From Acidobacteriota bacterium (lineage in GTDB: Bacteria; Acidobacteriota; Terriglobia; Terriglobales; Acidobacteriaceae), in assembly GCA_021805955.1 (NCBI GenBank), contig JAJZDO010000376.1, positions 1-6,857 of the forward strand: DNA of 6,857 nucleotides, in the 5' to 3' direction. Made by a program: the position numbers and the translations under genes. Under the pieces are notes generated by a model, which did not search any database, was not told where the DNA came from, and saw only the letters and a program-made list of their open reading frames with translations. Shown piece after piece: positions 1 to 4,212 of this stretch (positions are counted from its first letter, which is position 1; each line of letters opens with the position of its first letter).

Positions 1-2
1 AA

Positions 3-142
3 CCGCACAGGCAGAACCCGGAGTGGAACTATTCGCTGCCCCCGCGCAGCGGCCAATCGAGAAATGAATAGTTAACTTTATTGTGCGGCAATTTCTAAGT
101 GTCTCCATCTTAGGATGGTGAAAACCCCTCGCCTTCAGGCGA
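3..142 (+). ncRNA. Candidate structured RNA, possibly a TnpB/IS200-IS605-type 3' end remnant
   Basis: Five inverted repeats form a nested layout. CCGCACA (3-9) is complementary to TGTGCGG (82-88). Inside it, AACTATTC (27-34) is complementary to GAATAGTT (66-73). Inside that is CGCTGC (34-39) with GCAGCG (46-51). Two simple hairpins follow: CCATC (105-109) with GATGG (114-118), then TCGCC (129-133) with GGCGA (138-142) around a TTCA loop. Nested 7- and 8-bp perfect complements argue for a folded RNA or ssDNA rather than chance. The phrase GGTGAAAACCCC before the last hairpin resembles, from memory, the omega-RNA/right-end hairpins of IS200/IS605 TnpB elements. No TnpB protein is visible, as the window starts too late. 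The plus strand is chosen only on that resemblance; the pairing itself does not show the strand. Other possibilities are an unrelated ncRNA or a REP-like palindrome cluster. Confidence 0.3.
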
Positions 143-154
143 AACAAGTTGATC

Positions 155-180
155 GATGTCTCCGCAGGAGTCGAGACATC
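155..180. repeat. Inverted repeat, 8-bp arms
   Basis: GATGTCTC (155-162) is perfectly complementary to GAGACATC (173-180) across a 10-base gap. A competing smaller hairpin, CTCC (160-163) with GGAG (167-170), lies inside. It sits between the branched fold to its left and the two strong hairpins to its right. Function is unknown. Confidence 0.5.
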
Positions 181-212
181 CGCCCACTGAAGGTCGGCGG
201 GTTTGGATTGAA

Positions 213-251
213 GCGGGCGCGTTTCAGTCGAATTCTATTCGACGCGCCCGC
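213..251. repeat. Strong GC-rich two-part hairpin
   Basis: GCGGGCGCG (213-221) pairs with CGCGCCCGC (243-251). Inside, TCGAAT (228-233) pairs with ATTCGA (237-242) around a 3-base TCT loop, leaving a one-sided 6-base bulge at 222-227. The total is 15 base pairs, all Watson-Crick. It directly abuts the next hairpin, sharing base 251. It lies about 75 bases beyond the GH18 stop codon and could contribute to transcript end formation or be part of a REP/MITE-like mobile palindrome. Confidence 0.65.
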
Positions 252-285
252 GAGAACCCCTTGACTTCAAGTCGAGGGGTTCTCG
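251..285. terminator. Long perfect hairpin, candidate terminator or mobile-element end
   Basis: CGAGAACCCC (251-260) pairs with GGGGTTCTCG (276-285). The stem continues through T261-A275 and a T262-G274 wobble to GACT (263-266) with AGTC (270-273), closing on a TCA loop. That gives about 16 pairs in 35 bases. It begins 41 bases beyond the GH18 stop codon, a natural place for a terminator of that minus-strand gene. However, no T-tract follows on the minus strand, and on the plus strand only a weak one follows (TTATTTCTCC), so a classical rho-independent mechanism is not clearly supported. The 5' arm AACCCCT plus a CTTCA-containing tip repeats the hairpin at 123-142, which favours a repeated mobile palindrome as the alternative. 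Confidence 0.45.
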
Positions 286-326
286 GTTATTTCTCCATCG
301 GCATCATCCGTTTTGAAAAACTACGC

Positions 327-2411
327 CTATCTGGTTTTCGAATAGTTGTGGAGTTGCGGCCCAATGAGGTTCGAGTATTTGTAATTCTCGTCGCGGTCGG
401 AGTCTATGGTCCAGAACATCGCTCCGATCATATTTGGATGGCCTGAGCGTTTCCTCAGTTTGTATGTGGCTCCCGCAGGAGCTTTCCCGGTAATGATGTA
501 GTCCATCGCCTTGCTGACGACTGTACGCGCGGAGTAGCCAGTGAGAAAACCGACCGCAACCTTATTTGCCGGCATCCCCGGGAAGAATTGTCCGGGATTG
601 CCTCCTACGTTGAATCCACGTAGCAGCAGTTCAGTCATGGCTGCATGGTAGTCGACCGAGTTGGATTGATAGATCTCGCCGTCCAGTCCTTCCAGCGGCG
701 GCGTGTTGTAGTCCTGCACGTCGACGAAGGAGAGGATGTCTCGCAGACCGTAGACGAGCGGAAGATACGACCCGAACTGACCTCCGTAGCTGGGATATCC
801 ACCAGGAATCTGCGTTCCTTCCGGTACTAGACTGATCATGAAGGTGGGGCCGAAGCGATCGCGCAACTGGCGCAGACCTGCGATCAGATTCACGACGGAT
901 GGCGTGGTGGGATGTTTGAAGTGAGTGTCTCCCGGCGCCAGATCGAGCGACGGCGATTCAAAGTCGATGTCGACACCGTCGAAGCCGTATTCGGAAACGA
1001 CACTGGTGACAGAGGAAACAAAGTTCGGGATATCTTTCGCATCGTCGAGCTTGAAGTACTGGCCGCCTCCTCCCAGCGAGATCATCACTTTCTTGCCTTG
1101 ACCCTTGAGATGCGCGACGTCGGCTTTCATCTCTTCCGGTGTGATGCCTCGGGGAACGCGAAACTTCAAGGTCCCTTCTGGAGCTTTGTAATCCGGCGCG
1201 GCGAAGGCGACGATGATGACGTCCCACTGCGGGGAGATATCGCGTAGCCGGAACGTAGTGCCGTCAAAGCTGGAACCGGTCCAGTAGCCAATCAGTCGAT
1301 GACCGTTCGGCGGTCCGCTGGCTGGAATGGGGGCAACGGTTGGCCCGGTGCGGCTGGCCATGCGACGCCTGCGGCTCTGGCATGGCTGGGCAGGTCCTTG
1401 CAGTGCTTTGGAATCGGGGAAGCTGTAAGCGATGGCTGGGTTTGAGGCGCCGTCGAGATACCAGTGCAACGTAGCTACGTTCGACAGGTGATACGTGAAC
1501 TCTGCGGTACGTACAACAAACGGCATCGAAACGGGAAAGCTGTTTTTAGGATTCGTATTTGTGGGTTCGAGAAGGAAGTAATTGGAGCCGACGCCTGTCC
1601 CGGCGCAGCCGCCGTTTTCTCCCGGATACAGCCATGCGCGGAAAAAGTTTCCAGCAGCTCCCGTGGTGTGGAAATACGTTTGCGGGTTGTGCAGCGGGTC
1701 GTTGATAAACTCCGCCAGTTGCTGGGTCAGCGGCTGGACGTCGAGGTCTTCAACCACCGCCGGTGCGGCGTGGAGATAGGAGCCCAGCACAAAGGAGTTT
1801 CCCGTGGCCGCGTCGATGCCGTGCGTTCCCCAGGAACAGCAAACTGTCGCATCGCTATCGGTGTAAAAGGCGGTGTTATGAGTCACGGCGATGACGAGCT
1901 TGCCATTCTGCCGGGGAATCTGTTGGAAGATCTGCTTCTCAAGAAAATTAACATCGACAATCGCGAACGATCTGCCGTTCTTCTTCGATGTCAGAATGTA
2001 ACCGTAGCCGGGAGGAATGGCGATGGCGACGGGCTTGATTTCAGGCTTGGTAAGCAGCGTTCGTCCACTCGTATCCGACGGAAACGTGGCGCGCAGCAGC
2101 CCATCCGCATATTGCGTCTTGTCGCCGCCGGAAAACGCGGATCGGGTGTAGATGGGTGACTTCAGAATGCGCGACACGTCCGGGGCCGCATCCAGAATGG
2201 GCTTCTTGCCTTCGAAGGTGAGAGCGATAGGGATCAGCACTGTGGGAATGACGGTCGTGCCGCTCTTGGCGGGATCGCGACCCGCCAGCGTATAGGAACT
2301 TCCGCCGATCACTCGATTGAAAGTGGGGACTGTGCCTTGCGCACGCGCGGAGCATAGCGACAGGGAAAGGAGAACAAGTAGGCAGAGGGGCTTGATTCGA
2401 GTGTCCAGCAT
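327..2411 (-). CDS. Exported GH18 chitinase-type glycoside hydrolase with unknown N-terminal domain
   Basis: This 694-residue protein probably hydrolyses beta-1,4 links in chitin or related N-acetylglucosamine polymers outside the cytoplasm. A signal peptide (R5, K7, hydrophobic 8-20, ARA-Q cut near 24/25) sets the start: the ATG at 2411 has AAGG seven bases upstream, whereas the frame extends to 2570 with a leader unlike an exported protein. Residues about 25-340 are a domain I do not recognise, with a Cys-Cys-x-Trp patch at 191-194 and Cys269. A Pro/Arg-rich linker follows at about 341-370, including four consecutive Arg. The GH18 barrel spans about 371-690: YWTGSS from Tyr376, SLGGGG at 445-450, the catalytic DGVDIDFE at 478-485 with Glu485 as proton donor, QDYN at 566-569 where many relatives have MxYN, and a C-terminal FWTIDSD with Trp667 lining the floor of the active site. 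All key residues for substrate-assisted catalysis appear present. Chitinase is likelier than endo-N-acetylglucosaminidase, but substrate is inferred. It is divergent from the LacI-type gene. Confidence 0.88.
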   Translation of the reverse strand: MLDTRIKPLCLLVLLSLSLCSARAQGTVPTFNRVIGGSSYTLAGRDPAKSGTTVIPTVLIPIALTFEGKKPILDAAPDVSRILKSPIYTRSAFSGGDKTQYADGLLRATFPSDTSGRTLLTKPEIKPVAIAIPPGYGYILTSKKNGRSFAIVDVNFLEKQIFQQIPRQNGKLVIAVTHNTAFYTDSDATVCCSWGTHGIDAATGNSFVLGSYLHAAPAVVEDLDVQPLTQQLAEFINDPLHNPQTYFHTTGAAGNFFRAWLYPGENGGCAGTGVGSNYFLLEPTNTNPKNSFPVSMPFVVRTAEFTYHLSNVATLHWYLDGASNPAIAYSFPDSKALQGPAQPCQSRRRRMASRTGPTVAPIPASGPPNGHRLIGYWTGSSFDGTTFRLRDISPQWDVIIVAFAAPDYKAPEGTLKFRVPRGITPEEMKADVAHLKGQGKKVMISLGGGGQYFKLDDAKDIPNFVSSVTSVVSEYGFDGVDIDFESPSLDLAPGDTHFKHPTTPSVVNLIAGLRQLRDRFGPTFMISLVPEGTQIPGGYPSYGGQFGSYLPLVYGLRDILSFVDVQDYNTPPLEGLDGEIYQSNSVDYHAAMTELLLRGFNVGGNPGQFFPGMPANKVAVGFLTGYSARTVVSKAMDYIITGKAPAGATYKLRKRSGHPNMIGAMFWTIDSDRDENYKYSNLIGPQLHNYSKTR

Positions 2412-2418
2412 GATTTGA

Positions 2419-2422
2419 CCTT
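2419..2422 (-). promoter_or_regulatory. Ribosome binding site of the GH18 gene
   Basis: On the minus strand the sequence AAGG lies 7 bases before the ATG at 2411. It decides between this start and in-frame upstream ATGs at 2459 and 2570, neither of which would give a standard signal peptide. Confidence 0.6.
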
Positions 2423-2460
2423 GGATGAGTAGGGATTGATGCTGCGCTTGTAACTGCATT

Positions 2461-2472
2461 CTTTCACGAAAG
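2461..2472. promoter_or_regulatory. Perfect palindromic half-sites CTTTC-AC-GAAAG, candidate operator
   Basis: CTTTC (2461-2465) and GAAAG (2468-2472) are exact inverted repeats around a 2-base centre, 49 bases upstream of the GH18 start codon. LacI-family dimers bind palindromes of about this size, so it is a candidate site for the neighbouring regulator. The partial copy TTTCACG recurs at 4140-4146 upstream of the GH2 gene. Binding is inference only. Confidence 0.3.
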
Positions 2473-2474
2473 CC

Positions 2475-2487
2475 ACACCTGGGGTGT
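2475..2487. repeat. Short inverted repeat ACACC-TGG-GGTGT
   Basis: Five-base perfect arms (2475-2479 and 2483-2487) surround a 3-base loop, immediately next to the CTTTC/GAAAG palindrome. It could be a small hairpin in the 5' leader of the GH18 transcript or a second protein-binding site. Confidence 0.3.
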
Positions 2488-2760
2488 TTGGATGGGGTCC
2501 TCTCAAATAGAGTGAAGGTTGACTGGGTACGGAATTGCGCAGGAAAGGGAGCACGAAAATGGCAAGGCAAGGGAATCCAGGATCTCGCCGCAGGCCCAAA
2601 GTGTCGATAGCCCCGCCGAATTCAGTGACAGGCTCCGTATTTACCCGCAGAGTATGCTTACGAGACGATGGGCTCCAGAGTGAACCTCCATTCGCGATGG
2701 TTGTCTACAGCCCAGAGGTCGAGGGGCACGCGATCTCTTGCTGTGCTTCAGTCTTTCTTG

Positions 2761-2807
2761 TTGAATCATTTGAAAAACGATGTATTTTATAAGCGCCGAT
2801 TTAAAAT
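2761..2807 (+). promoter_or_regulatory. AT-rich promoter-like patch upstream of the LacI-type gene
   Basis: TTGAAT (2761-2766) and TATTTT (2783-2788) are 16 bases apart and each match 4 of 6 bases of the sigma-70 boxes. ATTTTA (2784-2789) and TAAAAT (2802-2807) form an inverted repeat just downstream, which could be an autoregulatory site. This is the most AT-rich stretch in the divergent region. It starts 200 bases before the regulator start, so a long leader would be implied. The call rests on composition and weak box matches only. Confidence 0.25.
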
Positions 2808-2960
2808 GTGTTGTATCCCGCTGGCGGAACGAAGCAGATGTTCAATGATTGGCACGCAATTCTGCCATCGGATCGATGTCAGTTTGACGCGCGGAGTGGA
2901 AGCAGATTGTTCGGTATTGTTGGCATGAAAAAGATCTCCCGTTGGGTGAGCGCGTGATGT

Positions 2961-4082
2961 ATGGCGATACGAAAAGACGGTAAAAATAGTTTCGCGCGGA
3001 CCACTCTTGCAGACGTAGCGCGCGAAAGTGGATTTTCTCCCTCAACCATTTCCATCGTGTTGAATGAAGCCCCCATTTCCAAATATGTAGCGGCAACGAC
3101 CAAAGAACATATCCGTGCGGTGGCCAAACGCATGGACTACCGGCCCGATGCCTTTGGGCGCTCCTTGCGCAAACGGCGCAGCCACACCATTGGCGTCATG
3201 ATTTTCGATATTTCCGATCCATTCTGCACGCTCATCTTGCAGGGTATTGAAAAAAGTCTCCATCCTACCGAATTTCTACCCTTTATCGTCGACGCCCATA
3301 ACCGGCGGGAGCAGTTTGAGCGCTACATGGCCATGCTGCTGGAATACCGGGTGGAAGGCTTGATTGTCGTGGCGAATTGGCTGTTTATCGATATCGAGAC
3401 GCTTTCGGAGTTGGAGAGGCATCGCGTGCCGACCGTGTTGGTTGGTTCGGAGATGCGCAGTGGTCCGCTGGGTTCCGTTCTGGTGAACAATGAGCAAGGA
3501 GGCTATCTTGCGTTGCAGCACTTGTATTCGCTGGGACACAGAAAAATCGCATTTATCCGCGGACCTCGCCAGTTGTGGGACAGCAGCCGGCGTTGGGATG
3601 GTGTTCTCCGTTTTGCCGCTGAGGTGGGACTCAAGATGCCGAAAAAGTGGGTGGTTGAGTTGACGGGTTCGTCTGAGTCCAACTCCAGCTTTGACGAAGG
3701 CCGGTCTTTGACCTCCACCATGTTGCAGCGCGATCCGGGCTTTACTGCTCTTCTGGCCTTTGACGATCTCACGGCTTTTGGCGTCGTTCGAGCATTGCGC
3801 AATTTCGGTCGTAGGGTTCCTGAAGACTGTTCGGTTGTGGGCTTTGACGATGTCCCTCACGCAGCGCTCTTCAATCCAAGTCTTTCAACTGTACGGCAGC
3901 CGATGGAGCGCATGGGTTCGATAGCTGTGGGACGCATCCTCAAGGAGATTCAGCAGGATGGAGAAGTCGAGCAGGAAAAGGGGCGCGTCGACCTTTTGCC
4001 GCCGGAACTGATTCAGCGCGAATCGACCGCCGCGATCGCTCAAAAGGGTAAACTTTTGCCAAAAAATACCAGGAAACATTGA
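2961..4082 (+). CDS. LacI/PurR-family transcriptional regulator
   Basis: This 373-residue cytoplasmic DNA-binding protein has the full LacI-family layout. The N-terminal helix-turn-helix covers about residues 15-35 (TLADVARESGFSPSTIS, recognition helix about 27-34). The hinge helix region runs to about 73 (YRPDAFGRSLRKRRS). The periplasmic-binding-protein-like sugar domain begins at HTIGVMIFD (75 onward), with GHRKIAFIRGP at 192-202, the effector-site type AFDD at 266-269, and GFDD at 294-297 followed by the typical STVRQP segment. A GGTGAG ribosome site (2945-2950) sits 10 bases before the ATG. It is slightly longer than usual because of about 13 residues before the HTH and a basic C-terminal tail after RESTA. 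Its place between a GH18 and a GH2 gene suggests it senses a chitin- or chitosan-derived sugar and represses or activates one or both genes. The ligand cannot be read from the sequence. Confidence 0.93.
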   Translation: MAIRKDGKNSFARTTLADVARESGFSPSTISIVLNEAPISKYVAATTKEHIRAVAKRMDYRPDAFGRSLRKRRSHTIGVMIFDISDPFCTLILQGIEKSLHPTEFLPFIVDAHNRREQFERYMAMLLEYRVEGLIVVANWLFIDIETLSELERHRVPTVLVGSEMRSGPLGSVLVNNEQGGYLALQHLYSLGHRKIAFIRGPRQLWDSSRRWDGVLRFAAEVGLKMPKKWVVELTGSSESNSSFDEGRSLTSTMLQRDPGFTALLAFDDLTAFGVVRALRNFGRRVPEDCSVVGFDDVPHAALFNPSLSTVRQPMERMGSIAVGRILKEIQQDGEVEQEKGRVDLLPPELIQRESTAAIAQKGKLLPKNTRKH

Positions 4083-4212
4083 AGTCCTTGACTCCGACGC
4101 TAGTAACGCTTAAAAATCTCATATTCAAACGATTCTATGTTTCACGTGTCGAACGCCTCATCAACTGAGAGATCGCCTGACTCGTCATAAGATGTACCCG
4201 GAGGACGTTGCA
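4083..4212 (+). promoter_or_regulatory. 130-bp gap with promoter-like boxes and candidate operator motifs
   Basis: After the regulator stop, TTGACT (4088-4093) and TAAAAA (4111-4116) are 17 bases apart, a fair -35 and a weak -10 match. Downstream lie AAACGAT (4127-4133), also found at 2775-2781 before the regulator gene, and TTTCACG (4140-4146), also found in the palindrome before the GH18 gene; the latter includes the CACGTG palindrome (4143-4148). The spacing suggests that the GH2 gene has its own regulated promoter, although read-through from the regulator gene is also possible because I see no strong terminator in the gap. Confidence 0.35.
4200..4205 (+). promoter_or_regulatory. Strong ribosome binding site GGAGGA of the GH2 gene
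   Basis: GGAGGA lies 7 bases before the ATG at 4213. It is a near-perfect Shine-Dalgarno match and fixes the start of the exported GH2 protein, agreeing with the signal peptide. Confidence 0.85.

Larger units (their letters stand above)
1..326. other. Gene-free, hairpin-rich region downstream of the GH18 gene
   Basis: No convincing complete gene lies here. All three plus frames from base 1 stop by about 75. The plus frame starting at base 3 has the most G/C at third codon positions and stops with TAG at 69-71, so the last 22 codons of an unidentified gene could be present, but they match nothing I recognise. A plus-frame reading from 156 overlaps the strong hairpins and the antisense end of the GH18 gene and looks spurious. 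The stretch instead holds at least seven inverted repeats, listed separately. It would be a convergent gap if a plus-strand gene lies to the left. Confidence 0.6.
2412..2960. other. 549-bp divergent intergenic region
   Basis: This separates the GH18 gene (leftward) from the LacI-type gene (rightward). Short plus-strand readings at 2535-2792 and 2668-2928 have no recognisable composition or good ribosome sites and are discounted. The region holds two small palindromes close to the GH18 start (2461-2487), an AT-rich promoter-like patch (2761-2807), and a CATCG-GAT-CGATG inverted repeat at 2866-2878, 83 bases before the regulator start. At 549 bp it is long for a shared promoter region, leaving room for two promoters, leader RNAs or a small undetected RNA. 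The central part, about 2580-2750, shows nothing I can name. Confidence 0.6.

Noticed and set aside
1..326. CRISPR array
   Set aside because: The repeats are hairpins of different sequence and size with irregular spacing, not regularly spaced direct repeats.
1464..2159. A 231-codon plus-strand open frame inside the GH18 gene
   Set aside because: It lies antisense to the well-supported exported protein, has an Arg-rich shadow composition and matches no family.
2412..2570. Upstream extension of the GH18 frame to ATG 2570 or 2459
   Set aside because: The extra residues are polar and Arg-rich and would precede a clear signal peptide; the ATG at 2411 has its own AAGG site at good spacing.
2535..2928. 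Two overlapping small plus-strand open frames of about 85 codons in the divergent region
   Set aside because: They have no good ribosome sites and no recognisable sequence, and one begins inside the upstream DNA of the GH18 gene.
3276..3860. A 194-codon minus-strand open frame
   Set aside because: It is antisense to the LacI-type gene, whose domains are unmistakable over the same bases; there is no recognisable product.
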